Part shown: piece after piece, positions 44,053 through 52,857 of the stretch
How positions within the stretch are numbered: the stretch's first letter is position 1
Layout: each line of letters opens with the position of its first letter
Assembly: GCA_044361315.1 (NCBI GenBank)
Contig: JBIKJA010000005.1
Location: forward strand, 62,001-126,000
Source of the DNA: Crocinitomix sp044361315
GTDB lineage: Bacteria > Bacteroidota > Bacteroidia > Flavobacteriales_D > Crocinitomicaceae
Direction of reading: 5' to 3'
Length of the DNA stretch: 64,000 nt
Notes under the pieces: generated by a model
What the model was told of the DNA's origin: nothing
Seen by the model: the letters and a program-made list of their open reading frames with translations, nothing else
Databases searched by the model: none
Made by a program: the position numbers and the translations under genes

Positions 44053-45843
44053 TTAAATAAATTTTAATTTGTTTTCTTTAGCCCAGTTTCGTATAATATA
44101 ATCTTCTTCTTGTGAACAAGGGCGATTCCTTTTACCTTTCTTTTGGCGGATTGTATTTGCATTTACCTCAATCGTGATTAATGGTGTACTCTCTTCATTT
44201 TCTTGCTCCAAACACAAAGAAAAAATATATGAACCCCTATCTATACAGTTATTAGTATATGTTCCAACGCAATGTGATAAAGTACGTCCTTCTTCTATTA
44301 AATCTTTATTTGTGAGTAACTGCTCAACCTTATATTTTTTGTCTTGATATGCAATTTTATAAGTATTGATCTCCGATTTAGGCAAGTTACATGTTCTACT
44401 ATAATTACCTATTCGCATTAATCTCAATTCTTCATGCCAGATAAATGCTTCTGTCAAAAGGTTGGATAGTTTTTTTGTATTAAAGTCAATTTGTCTGCCA
44501 TTTCTAATCACTTGATCATCAATGTAGTCAATAACTTGATTCATATCAGCGACTCTAAGTCCTTTATGATAAAGTTTACATAAAGTACTAATCCAGAAAT
44601 CAAGATTATCAGCTCCTCTCAGATTTCGTAAAACTTCCTTAGCATAAATTTCATCTCTTACTTCAAAATATATGGTACAATAAATTAAACTTTGTGTCAA
44701 GGTGTAATTTTGGTTCGTTATTCCATAAAGACCTTTTGGAGATTCAAACTTCAGTTCGTCAGCGTTGTTTTTCCATGCCTGAGGAATGGTATTGAAAAAA
44801 TGTGCTGCTTTTTTAGTTATGGTGCAAGGCAGATTTTTAGAATACACTAAATTTCTTCCTTGTAGCACATCATAAAACCATTCTTTTTCTTGGTTATTTA
44901 AGTTTCTATTCATAAAATGAGCAATAAAAAAATAAGAAACTCCAAAGTCAGTCAACAAATTATAAACCAACTTAAAACAATGATTTTCCGCAGTAGTTCG
45001 GTCTGTATAACTATATTCAATTTGGGTTCTTGACAAATCAGGTAATCGAATAAAAAGTTGATTATTTACCTTTTGAATTTCATATAATCGCTTGTAATCT
45101 TTAAATGAAAAACTTTTAACAACGTCAATTTTATTTTTTTTAAATATGATCTGCAGGAATTTCAAAAAATCGTTCTCTGCAACTTCAGGCTCTAAAAGTT
45201 TTGCGAACAAGTCGTTGAAAAATGAATAATAAATTTCATGTTTTGCTTTTTGTTTTTTAAAAATTGAAAAAGCAAACCAAATTGGTTTAAAATAATCATC
45301 AACTATTTTCGGTATAAATACATCTGGCACAAACAAATTGGGCAAAAAAGGATAATTTCTCCAAATCAAGTAAATAAAATTATCGAGTTTCTCAAAGTTA
45401 CCATCAGTATATACTTTTAGGATAATTTTACTAGTGAGCCAAATTTTATATTTTACATGTTCTACATTACTATTCGTTTGTAATTCAATAAAATGAATGA
45501 CCTTATCGGTTAGTTCCTTACTTTCTAGCAGAGTAGTATCATTTATTTCAGTAAAAAGAAGTCTTAAAACTTCAAAAATCGACTTATTTATTGTCCATTT
45601 TTTATAAATCATAAGTACAGTCAAGTTACTCAAAAGTGGAATGTCCGTTGATTGATATAAATCATTGAGCTCTTTTAAGAAAATAGGAGATGGTTTCCCA
45701 AAGTCCATTTTTAGGGCAGCAATGAGACCATTTCTTTGTCTATCAACACGATCTTCTGTATTGTTTAATTGTCTAGTAATTTTTACTGTATTAAACTGTG
45801 CCTCTTCATTGAGTTGAATAAAAATTTGCTTAGCTTCCATCAT
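44053..45843 (-). CDS. PcfJ-like protein
   Basis: A 596-residue protein, mostly helical, whose C-terminal 100 residues show the PcfJ-like signature: LIEEGRTLSHCVGTYTNNC (His524-Cys525 in HCVGTY), SYIFSLCLEQE, LITIEVNANTIRQKKGKRNR and a final short helix. PcfJ-like domains are found on plasmids, integrative elements and phages; the function is unknown. There is no signal peptide, so it is probably cytoplasmic. The start is the second of two Met codons or the first; both lie at 45838-45843. It forms the largest minus-strand gene of the left half of the accessory block and supports a mobile origin. Confidence 0.75.
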   Translation of the reverse strand: MMEAKQIFIQLNEEAQFNTVKITRQLNNTEDRVDRQRNGLIAALKMDFGKPSPIFLKELNDLYQSTDIPLLSNLTVLMIYKKWTINKSIFEVLRLLFTEINDTTLLESKELTDKVIHFIELQTNSNVEHVKYKIWLTSKIILKVYTDGNFEKLDNFIYLIWRNYPFLPNLFVPDVFIPKIVDDYFKPIWFAFSIFKKQKAKHEIYYSFFNDLFAKLLEPEVAENDFLKFLQIIFKKNKIDVVKSFSFKDYKRLYEIQKVNNQLFIRLPDLSRTQIEYSYTDRTTAENHCFKLVYNLLTDFGVSYFFIAHFMNRNLNNQEKEWFYDVLQGRNLVYSKNLPCTITKKAAHFFNTIPQAWKNNADELKFESPKGLYGITNQNYTLTQSLIYCTIYFEVRDEIYAKEVLRNLRGADNLDFWISTLCKLYHKGLRVADMNQVIDYIDDQVIRNGRQIDFNTKKLSNLLTEAFIWHEELRLMRIGNYSRTCNLPKSEINTYKIAYQDKKYKVEQLLTNKDLIEEGRTLSHCVGTYTNNCIDRGSYIFSLCLEQENEESTPLITIEVNANTIRQKKGKRNRPCSQEEDYIIRNWAKENKLKFI

Positions 45844-45897
45844 GTAAAATTTTGTTGATGCATTTTGTCGAAAATCATTTTAAAAACTTCCAGTATT

Positions 45898-46425
45898 TCA
45901 ATCATCTAGGAGAACCACTAGATAAAAGGCCTCGTTATAGAAATATTCTTTGCAATTGAACCCAACTGTTTTTTCGAGATAAGTATCTAAGTGATTATCC
46001 TGAATCATCTTGGTTAAACTTTGTGAGAAATCATTAAAGTTATAGTTTACCACTGATTCTTCCAACTCCCAAATTTGATGATACCGCAGTGGCTGGCAGT
46101 CGCTTTTAGTATCTGTTATTCCTAAATGATTTAGAAATTGTTTGTCACTTGCTTCAACTAAGGAAATGTCTTCAAAAACACTAATTTTGAATTCTGATTC
46201 AAGTTGGATCATAAACAAATTACTCAAAGGAATAAGTGGATTTTTTTGAACTTCTGCTGTTGATGGTATTCTTCTTGGCTTCCAATTTGCAAGTTCTGCT
46301 TCGGTATAATGTATAGGAGTATAAACAATATAATGGCTGCCATCTTCTAAAATTTTCTCCTCAGAAAACTGTGATTGAACTGAAATTGAAATCAATGCAA
46401 AAAATACTAATAATATGATTTTCAT
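45898..46425 (-). CDS. small secreted protein, hypothetical
   Basis: A 175-residue exported protein with signal peptide IILLVFFALISISVQSQ. The mature part (EDGSHYIVYTPIHYTEAELANW onward) has two Cys residues and ends in YNEAFYLVVLLDD. Not recognised. It precedes the PcfJ-like gene by 54 bases on the same strand. Similar in size and export signal to three other secreted proteins in this block, without clear sequence similarity to them. Confidence 0.68.
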   Translation of the reverse strand: MKIILLVFFALISISVQSQFSEEKILEDGSHYIVYTPIHYTEAELANWKPRRIPSTAEVQKNPLIPLSNLFMIQLESEFKISVFEDISLVEASDKQFLNHLGITDTKSDCQPLRYHQIWELEESVVNYNFNDFSQSLTKMIQDNHLDTYLEKTVGFNCKEYFYNEAFYLVVLLDD

Positions 46426-46482
46426 AGCTTTAGAATTTAATTAGTGAAACAAAAATTTAAAAAAAAATTCATTTTTTGAGAT

Positions 46483-46854
46483 TCAACTTACTTTCGCAAG
46501 TTGAATCTCAATGTGATCAAATAATTGATCTTTAAAGTAGTCGAGAAGGGTTTGAAAACGATTGCTATTTTGAGGTCTTGAAAAAGCAGATCTAATATTC
46601 TCGTCCGACTTTACAACTCCTATAGTTTTGTAAGAGTTTTTATAGTGACCAGTGATAATCAAAATTCCTGGTTGCGCTGGAATCGAACTTACTATATTTT
46701 GATAAGTGATTCTTGTGGCAGCTTCATCATAATCCAAAGAAAAAGTTTTCCCAGATTTGTTTTTGTTTGAAACCCCAGTCACAATACGTTTGTGAGAAAT
46801 TTTAAAAAATTTCTCACTTCCTTGAATAGGCTTAATACTTTCTTTTTTTTCCAT
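46483..46854 (-). CDS. cytoplasmic hypothetical protein
   Basis: A 123-residue protein with a basic N-terminal half (RIVTGVSNKNKSGKTFSLDY) and no export signal. No family recognised. It follows one of the five TTTGTCAC/TTAT promoter-like motifs, whose upstream box ends about 50 bases before the ATG. That position suggests it is the first gene of a transcript continuing into the secreted-protein and PcfJ-like genes. Confidence 0.6.
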   Translation of the reverse strand: MEKKESIKPIQGSEKFFKISHKRIVTGVSNKNKSGKTFSLDYDEAATRITYQNIVSSIPAQPGILIITGHYKNSYKTIGVVKSDENIRSAFSRPQNSNRFQTLLDYFKDQLFDHIEIQLAKVS

Positions 46855-46878
46855 TTTTTATTGTTTTAGTTTGTTACT

Positions 46879-46912
46879 ATAGATATGAGTCCAAAATTTT
46901 AATTTTGTGACA
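46879..46912 (-). promoter_or_regulatory. accessory-block promoter motif (46.9 kb)
   Basis: Minus strand: GTGTCACAAAA and, 20 bases after the GTCAC, ATATCTAT. Upstream of the 123-residue gene. One of five similar motifs in the block. Confidence 0.45.
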
Positions 46913-47104
46913 CTCATCTATTTTTTTATTTTAATTCTTCCATATTTTTTGGACATGAATTTCCTCGTATTCTTTTTTGAAGAATTTAAAATCTGAATGA
47001 ATAAAAAATAATTTTTTTTAGAATTTTAAGATTGAACAATCACATAATCAAAACTAATTAAATGAAGCTGATAAAAAAAATGATTTTCGAAAATCGAGCT
47101 TATT

Positions 47105-47221
47105 TTAGAAGTTGTAGAGCCGAAAAATGATTGGTTGTTTAAGTTTATTAGTAGTTATTACGTATCTTTCTGGTACAATTATTTCAATACCGGTTACATC
47201 TTCTAAATGCTCGTAATGCAT
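47105..47221 (-). CDS. very small ORF, hypothetical
   Basis: A 38-codon frame from ATG at 47221, beginning MHYEHLEDVTGIEIIVPERY, followed immediately by a palindrome and T-run (GATTTTCGAAAATC then TTTTTTTT) that would terminate transcription. It lies 27 bases downstream of the 69-residue gene on the same strand. Composition is protein-like, but there is no independent support. Confidence 0.35.
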   Translation of the reverse strand: MHYEHLEDVTGIEIIVPERYVITTNKLKQPIIFRLYNF

Positions 47222-47248
47222 AGTTAATTGTTTTAAATTATTAAAAAA

Positions 47249-47458
47249 TTAAAATTTAAATGCTTTGCGAATCCTTACCAAGTAGTCGCATTTTTCATAT
47301 TCTTCTTTTTCTACAAAATAACGAATAAGTTCATCCATAAAAAATGTATCCTTATAAATTGGATGCAAACCTTCGGACGATATTGCTTGTGCTTTAAGAT
47401 GAATAAACATCATATTTGCACCCTGTTCAAAAATTGATTGTATTTTTTGGTGTGACAT
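47249..47458 (-). CDS. small hypothetical protein
   Basis: A 69-residue protein (MSHQKIQSIFEQGANMMF onward), helical and charged at the C-terminus (EKEEYEKCDYLVRIRK). No family recognised. It begins three bases after the stop of the 144-residue gene, so both are probably translated from one message. Confidence 0.5.
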   Translation of the reverse strand: MSHQKIQSIFEQGANMMFIHLKAQAISSEGLHPIYKDTFFMDELIRYFVEKEEYEKCDYLVRIRKAFKF

Positions 47459-47461
47459 AAT

Positions 47462-47896
47462 TCAAGGTATTATAAAATTTGTACTATCTAATTTTGTTTT
47501 CCAAACAAAAAAAGCAATCGATTTTTCAGCTATAAAATTTTTAATTTGAACTTTATTCAATCCTGAATCGCCAACAAATTCAATTTCTTCCATTTTGTAA
47601 TAATCTACTTGAGAAGTATCGATGCCTTTTAAAACATCCTTAATTTCTTGAGGGAAATTGTAGGCTGTTGTATAACTGATTTTCAACGTTGGCTCACCGG
47701 TATAAAAGCATACATCATAAGACAAATTAGCGATGAATGGTTTTATAGTTCTAAAATAAATGGACAATTCTAAACTTTTATTTCTCCCCAACATTCTTGC
47801 ACCAATTCTACCCTTTTCATTGGCATAACTTGCCCATTCAGAAAACCAGGTATTCAAATTGATTTGTAAATGCTCCATTTTCTCTAGTCTGTTCAT
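47462..47896 (-). CDS. cytoplasmic hypothetical protein
   Basis: A 144-residue soluble protein (LQINLNTWFSEWASYANEKG onward) with alternating strand and helix predicted by eye and no signal. No family recognised. It lies 10 bases after a truncated NADAR-like reading frame and three bases before the next gene, inside a run of short same-strand genes. Confidence 0.55.
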   Translation of the reverse strand: MNRLEKMEHLQINLNTWFSEWASYANEKGRIGARMLGRNKSLELSIYFRTIKPFIANLSYDVCFYTGEPTLKISYTTAYNFPQEIKDVLKGIDTSQVDYYKMEEIEFVGDSGLNKVQIKNFIAEKSIAFFVWKTKLDSTNFIIP

Positions 47897-47906
47897 AGCT
47901 TCGGTT

Positions 47907-47999
47907 TTATATTAAATTAATAATTGAATGGTGGGGAATATCCATATTTCCCATCAAACCATACTCTTCTGCAACTTTTTTAAACCAAATACTTTTCAT
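47907..47999 (-). pseudogene. NADAR-like N-terminal fragment (copy 1)
   Basis: A 30-codon frame starting MKSIWFKKVAEEYGLMGNMD. The pattern SIWFK...G.MGNM is shared with the better-preserved fragment at 48171-48326 and resembles the start of a short NADAR family protein. After MGNM the sequence loses similarity and stops. Probably a leftover of a duplicated gene. Confidence 0.4.
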
Positions 48000-48021
48000 T
48001 TTCTAAAATTTAAGGGGTTAT

Positions 48022-48056
48022 ATAGGTATAAGCCAACTACTCAAAAGTTTGTGACA
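48022..48056 (-). promoter_or_regulatory. accessory-block promoter motif (48.0 kb)
   Basis: Minus strand: TTTTTGTCACAAA and, 19 bases after GTCAC, TTATACCTAT. It precedes NADAR-like fragment 1 and the two small genes behind it. Confidence 0.45.
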
Positions 48057-48170
48057 AAAAAAAATCCTTAATTGCTTAAGGATTTGATTAAATTAATATT
48101 AAAATGTTGATATACAGATACTTATGTTCTATTTTAAAAAATAATTTGATTTATATAATTGGTTTTGGTA

Positions 48171-48326
48171 TTACTTGCGCTGCATTAGCACAGGGTCGTT
48201 GAAACGCATTGATTGAAACAAGGCTTCGCTTGTTCGCCAAACTTGACCATTATAGGTAATAGGATACGGAGCCATATTTCCCATCCAACCGTTCGGTTCT
48301 TTTACACCTTTAAACCAGATACTCAT
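48171..48326 (-). pseudogene. NADAR-like fragment (copy 2), C-terminally truncated
   Basis: A 51-codon frame beginning MSIWFKGVKEPNGWMGNMAP, then YPITYNGQVWRTSEALFQSMRF. The W-x-T-S-E-x-x-F-Q segment is the conserved NADAR (YbiA-like) block; NADAR enzymes act on NAD-derived or riboflavin-pathway nucleotides. A TAA cuts it after QRK, about 100 residues short of a complete domain, and no continuation is seen. It starts 17 bases after the preceding gene. Confidence 0.55.
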
Positions 48327-48343
48327 AGTGTGTAATATTTTAT

Positions 48344-49372
48344 TTATATGGTCTTTTTATTTAAATTGCTTAAAGGTAGATTAAAAGCTATACTTATAAA
48401 AAATGCATTTGGACCCTGAAATGAGCTATCCCAACATTCACAGTTATAGATAGGAGTTGAAAAATTATCTTTTGAATTAGGAATACATTTATAATTAGGG
48501 GTATTTATATAATAATCTCCTGCTGGAATTTTTTCCCAATTCGTGATGTAACTTGTATTTTTACTAACAGGAATTACACCCTTAGTTATTTCTTCAAGTG
48601 AATTTTTACTTGTTAACAAATTAAAATTTGTACAAATAGGTAATTTAATAACTTTATTTGTTAAATCTTCTACTATTCTGTGATGAATTGCTGCAGGACC
48701 AGAAAATGCAATATAGGATCCATTTGATAAGATATTCATTTGAAAATAGTTGCAAATATTGGAACACAACAAATCCCAAAACGGAGTGTAGTTTATTTTT
48801 TTTCTTGTTTCACTATTATAAGTATCAGAAAATGGGAATAAATCCAATAAAATGAAACCTTTTCTAGCTAAACTTAATAATTTTTCTGTTTTATTTCCAC
48901 CAACAATTCCAAATGCCTTTACTGGGGCCGTAAAGTAAGGTGTGGAGAGAATATGTCTAGTATTGTAGAAGTAACTATTCGCTGAATCATCATGTTTCTT
49001 ATTAACGTCAGGAATAGATGCTGAAGGAGCTGCCTCGCCAATTAATATGTATTTTATTTTTCTCCCTTTACAAAGTTCCTTTCTATCAAACGGAAAATCA
49101 TAATCTACAATTAATCGAACAACTCCCTTACCATCAATCACTGTGTACACATTATTTGGATCGGCTTGTAAACCTTTAACAGAAACAGTTTGATGTCCGT
49201 GAACAACTATCCTTTCATAAGTAGGATTTCCATTAGTTGGGCAACAAAATAAATCCAAGTAATCTTGAAAATAGACTTCCCTCTGTAAATATTGATAATA
49301 ACACGGGATATTGTGTAGGGGAAGACCTAAATTAATAGTCCATAGGTCATTGTAGTTTATTTGCGTTAACAT
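48344..49372 (-). CDS. unknown protein, weakly UDG-like
   Basis: A 342-residue soluble protein. Two parts recall the uracil-DNA glycosylase fold: KYILIGEAAPS followed by SYFYN, and GFILLDLFPFSD. The later IAFSGPAAIHHRIV could be the corresponding C-terminal strand and helix. This resemblance is too weak for assignment. Other visible features are a His-rich ERIVVHGHQTVSV segment and a Cys pair in the C-terminal third. It is third in an apparent operon with the AAA+ ATPase and the sigma-like/metallopeptidase protein, starting 19 bases after the latter. Confidence 0.6.
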   Translation of the reverse strand: MLTQINYNDLWTINLGLPLHNIPCYYQYLQREVYFQDYLDLFCCPTNGNPTYERIVVHGHQTVSVKGLQADPNNVYTVIDGKGVVRLIVDYDFPFDRKELCKGRKIKYILIGEAAPSASIPDVNKKHDDSANSYFYNTRHILSTPYFTAPVKAFGIVGGNKTEKLLSLARKGFILLDLFPFSDTYNSETRKKINYTPFWDLLCSNICNYFQMNILSNGSYIAFSGPAAIHHRIVEDLTNKVIKLPICTNFNLLTSKNSLEEITKGVIPVSKNTSYITNWEKIPAGDYYINTPNYKCIPNSKDNFSTPIYNCECWDSSFQGPNAFFISIAFNLPLSNLNKKTI

Positions 49373-49391
49373 ATTTTTTGATTTTTAATTA

Positions 49392-51209
49392 TTATTCATT
49401 TTCTGTGTTTTTAAAAGACCCAAATCTTTTCATCATATTTGCTCCTTTCAGCAAATCGTCATTTGCCGCCTCCCCAAAGAATTTTTTGTTCTCTTCCCAT
49501 AATTCAGATATTTCCTTATTCTCATTCTCTATTTTATTAAGCTTTTTATATACTATTTGAAAATCAAATGGAGAGCTACTATTTTTCTTTTCTTCAATTA
49601 ATTCAGAATAAACAAATTCTAATAAAACAAAAGAGATTCGTGCAATGTCTTCCATATGTACATTTAAACCATAATCGCCATTATTATTTTTAATTTCAAG
49701 ATAAACTTCATTTGCAACATATGAGTGAATATCAGTAAAATTAGATTTCAAAAAATTATATTTTTCATCATCTGTGAACTTGCATAAATCTCTGATAATT
49801 TTCAACTTTTTTAATATCTCTTGTTTACTTGAGTTAATAAGAGGTAGGTACTTATTATACTCATTATCCTTATCACTTGGAGTACAGTATTCAATTAAAA
49901 TCTTTCTTGACAAATGTGAATCATTTGTTGTCCAAAAGCATATTAATTGGGCCAGTGATTCATGAGTTATCTTATCTGGTTTACTTGTAAATGAATTTCT
50001 ATAATATCCACACTCCCAATTAACATTTAATTTTTTATCAAAATCATAACTTCTTGGCCAATGTGTGAACCAATGACCTAGTTCATGCATTAAAACTTTA
50101 AAACGGAGAGTGTCGATAATCGTATTAAGATTTTGACTTTCAGCATATGAAATGAATGCAGCGACTTTTTCAATACGATCTTTGAATAGAATAATTTTTC
50201 CTTCGATAATTTTTATTCCACAATCACATTTTGGTTCTAAAGTGTTTTCACTTATTTTATAAACACCTAACATATCTGGAGTTAATTCGCTTTTAAGTTC
50301 CTCTAATTGGCTTGGGGTAAGCTCAAACCGATGATTTTCATACATGTATTTAAACCCTTCAAAAAGATTATTCCATTTTGAATCGTCAAGAATTTCTTCA
50401 TGCCAAATTTTAATTTCTGAATTCTCAATTTTTTCAAGATTTAATTCCAAGTCCTCTTTTAAATTTTCAAACGTATCATAATACACCTCTGGGAAACGCT
50501 CAACAGTAAAACCATTGTCTTCGAAAAGATCTTTTAACCAAAGCATTTTTTTCATTTCTTCGCTTGAGAAACGATATGCATCTAATTTGGTAGTTGCCAT
50601 AGGAATATAAGATAATAAAAGTTCAATTAATTCATTTATGTTCTGATCGTCTTTTGGAATAAAGGATAACATATCTTTTAAACCATCGTTTCCTTTCAAG
50701 TTATTTTTCAATCGCTCTAAAAGCTTTCTGAAGTTGGCATTAGTTACGCCATGTCTAGCTTGCGCTTCTCTTACCTCCTTAATAAAACCTCTATGCGTAT
50801 TATGATCATTCTCACAAATTACTACCATTTCTTCAATCAGTCTTCTTTGATTAGTAGGTAAATTCAACTTATGAATTCCTCTTATAAAGTCATCTAATTT
50901 TTCCTTGAGTGATTTTTTATCATGATCATCCATCTCAACTGTATCTGATAGATTGTCAATATCTGAAAAATCATTTTTTACTCCTCTAAAATATTTGTTG
51001 ATGCTATTTAAAATAGTAGAATAAAGATACCCTCCAGGATTCTCAATATACCCAGGATATTTATTTCTCACCAAACAAAATTCATGTAAACAAGAGGCAA
51101 ACTCATCCTCAGGATATTTTTTTGATCGACACAAAGCCTTCAAATTAGATAAAGAAGCTGCTGGATTTAAAATCTCAGGAAAAAGCTGGGAGAAATCTTT
51201 TGTATTCAT
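49392..51209 (-). CDS. sigma-factor-like domain fused to HExxH metallopeptidase
   Basis: A 605-residue cytoplasmic protein with two recognisable parts. Residues about 30-175 resemble an ECF sigma factor: NPGGYLYSTILNSINKYFRG fits region 2.3/2.4, and LPTNQRRLIEEM followed by GVTNANFRKLLERLKNNLK fits region 4 with its helix-turn-helix. Residues about 330-450 form a zinc peptidase-like domain: LMHELGHWFTHW with His375, Glu376 and His379, and ITHESLAQLICFW with Glu417 as likely third ligand, as in ImmA/IrrE peptidases (His383 is an alternative). The C-terminal 150 residues are helical and charged. It follows the AAA+ gene by 93 bases. Both domain calls are by pattern and unverified. Confidence 0.7.
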   Translation of the reverse strand: MNTKDFSQLFPEILNPAASLSNLKALCRSKKYPEDEFASCLHEFCLVRNKYPGYIENPGGYLYSTILNSINKYFRGVKNDFSDIDNLSDTVEMDDHDKKSLKEKLDDFIRGIHKLNLPTNQRRLIEEMVVICENDHNTHRGFIKEVREAQARHGVTNANFRKLLERLKNNLKGNDGLKDMLSFIPKDDQNINELIELLLSYIPMATTKLDAYRFSSEEMKKMLWLKDLFEDNGFTVERFPEVYYDTFENLKEDLELNLEKIENSEIKIWHEEILDDSKWNNLFEGFKYMYENHRFELTPSQLEELKSELTPDMLGVYKISENTLEPKCDCGIKIIEGKIILFKDRIEKVAAFISYAESQNLNTIIDTLRFKVLMHELGHWFTHWPRSYDFDKKLNVNWECGYYRNSFTSKPDKITHESLAQLICFWTTNDSHLSRKILIEYCTPSDKDNEYNKYLPLINSSKQEILKKLKIIRDLCKFTDDEKYNFLKSNFTDIHSYVANEVYLEIKNNNGDYGLNVHMEDIARISFVLLEFVYSELIEEKKNSSSPFDFQIVYKKLNKIENENKEISELWEENKKFFGEAANDDLLKGANMMKRFGSFKNTENE

Positions 51210-51302
51210 GTGATAAAAGTAAAAATAATAAGTTGATAAAAAAATGATTTTAGAAAATAGATTGATTTTTAACTAATTACTAAATTAAACTTCTTGAATT
51301 GA

Positions 51303-52751
51303 CTAATTCGAAGTATATCCAATAGCTTTTTTTCGATTTTTTATTATTCCTTCATTTTCAAAAAGCACATCAATATCTTGCGAAGAAATGGTTCTAATGC
51401 GTTGAATAAATTCGAGTTTTCGTTCAAGATTTTTAATTTCCGCTATTGTACATACACTATTATTCAATAACTCAATCTGAACTGGATTTAATAAATGATA
51501 AATGGAACTGGTTATTAAATAATTGGATCTAATTGAATTGTCAGGAGCGTGAATTTCAGTTTTATATAAAAATCGGCGATGAAAAGCACTGTCAATGTTT
51601 CGCAAAAGATTGGTGGTTGCAATCAAAATGCCTTTAAAATTCTCTAACTGTTCTAATAATTCAGTTTGCGCTTGATTAGCAAAAGCATCATTGCTTGTAT
51701 TTATTGAAACTCGCTTATTCATTAAACCATCTGCTTCATTTATTAATAGAATGATTGGAACTTTTGATTTTTGCCATGCCTCTTGATATGCGTTAAAAAC
51801 ACGACGAATATTTTTTTCGGTTTCACCAATCCATTTTGACTGTATTTGTGGGAAATTTAGTTGATACAACGTTCCGTTTACATTTTTCGCAACTTGTTTT
51901 GCGAATTCTGTTTTCCCTGTTCCTGGATCACCGTACAATAAAATTGATAAATTTTCATCCTTATTTATTTTTTTTGATAAGGCGCAAAAATCAGTGAAAG
52001 TGGAATTGGTTGCCGCAGCATATTGAAGTGTTACTTCCTCTAATTGATCTCCTTTAATAATCTCGAATAAGGTTTCTTTTGTTGATGAAGGATTTTGAAA
52101 CTTAGCGTTTGGAGTTAAATTACCGATAAGAGACAATGTTTTTTTAGTGATGGTTGTTCGAATTGATACTCCATCTTGATCAAGTTGTAGACGAATTAAA
52201 TCGTGTTCAATAAGTGGGTTTTGTTCATATGTAAGAAATAAGCTAGCATGAATTAACTCTTCTGCTTTCAATTGCATATCATTAAGAAAAACAGGGTGTT
52301 GCCCCATTAAAAAACCATTAATCGTTTTGAATAATATTTTGATTTCGGGTGAAGACAATTTCAATGTTACAATTTCTTTACAAATCCCAAATTCTGAAAA
52401 AACATTGCTTGTCATCCTTTCAAAGTCAAGCCAATGTGCCTCGTTAGAAATTTCTTTGGAATATAGATCAAATAGTTCTATACAATTTGAAATACTCAAT
52501 TCCTTAGATTTCGATTCAGAACTAGCTAATTTAATGGTAAAATCATACGGAAACCTCTTGTTTTTTGCGAGTTCAATTTGATTAGAAAGAATTAACTCAA
52601 AAAGACATTTAATCGATTTTTTATCATTCTGTATTAATACCTTTTCATCAATCAATTGGCTGAAATTTATTTCAGTTTCAGCTGATTTTTGCTTAATCGT
52701 CAAATATTGAACAAAAATGTTTTTTGGTTCGGTTTCGATTTTATTTTTCAT
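51303..52751 (-). CDS. AAA+ ATPase
   Basis: A 482-residue protein with an unrecognised N-terminal domain (about 1-240) and a AAA+ module: Walker A GDPGTGKT (274-281), a pore-like SKWIGETEKN block (305-314), Walker B ILLINEAD (334-341) in which the usual Asp is Asn338, sensor 1 IATTN (378-382) and Arg finger RRF (392-394). This subtype resembles classic AAA ATPases that remodel proteins. It is first in the operon leading to the sigma/metallopeptidase fusion, so it may unfold or present that protein or its targets. A TTTGTCAC motif lies about 80 bases before the ATG. Confidence 0.85.
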   Translation of the reverse strand: MKNKIETEPKNIFVQYLTIKQKSAETEINFSQLIDEKVLIQNDKKSIKCLFELILSNQIELAKNKRFPYDFTIKLASSESKSKELSISNCIELFDLYSKEISNEAHWLDFERMTSNVFSEFGICKEIVTLKLSSPEIKILFKTINGFLMGQHPVFLNDMQLKAEELIHASLFLTYEQNPLIEHDLIRLQLDQDGVSIRTTITKKTLSLIGNLTPNAKFQNPSSTKETLFEIIKGDQLEEVTLQYAAATNSTFTDFCALSKKINKDENLSILLYGDPGTGKTEFAKQVAKNVNGTLYQLNFPQIQSKWIGETEKNIRRVFNAYQEAWQKSKVPIILLINEADGLMNKRVSINTSNDAFANQAQTELLEQLENFKGILIATTNLLRNIDSAFHRRFLYKTEIHAPDNSIRSNYLITSSIYHLLNPVQIELLNNSVCTIAEIKNLERKLEFIQRIRTISSQDIDVLFENEGIIKNRKKAIGYTSN

Positions 52752-52804
52752 ACGGTTTGATTATTCCTTTTTTTTAATAATTACACCTTATTCTAAAGGC
52801 TCGA

Positions 52805-52839
52805 ATAGATAATCCACCACTGCCATATTCTGTGACAAA
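52805..52839 (-). promoter_or_regulatory. accessory-block promoter motif of the AAA+ operon
   Basis: Minus strand: ATTTGTCACAGAA and, 19 bases after GTCAC, TTATCTAT. It forms, with the plus-strand motif at 52858, a 9-bp inverted repeat TGTGACAAA / TTTGTCACA separated by 18 bases between the divergent genes. Confidence 0.5.
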
Positions 52840-52857
52840 TTAAAATTTATTTTATTT

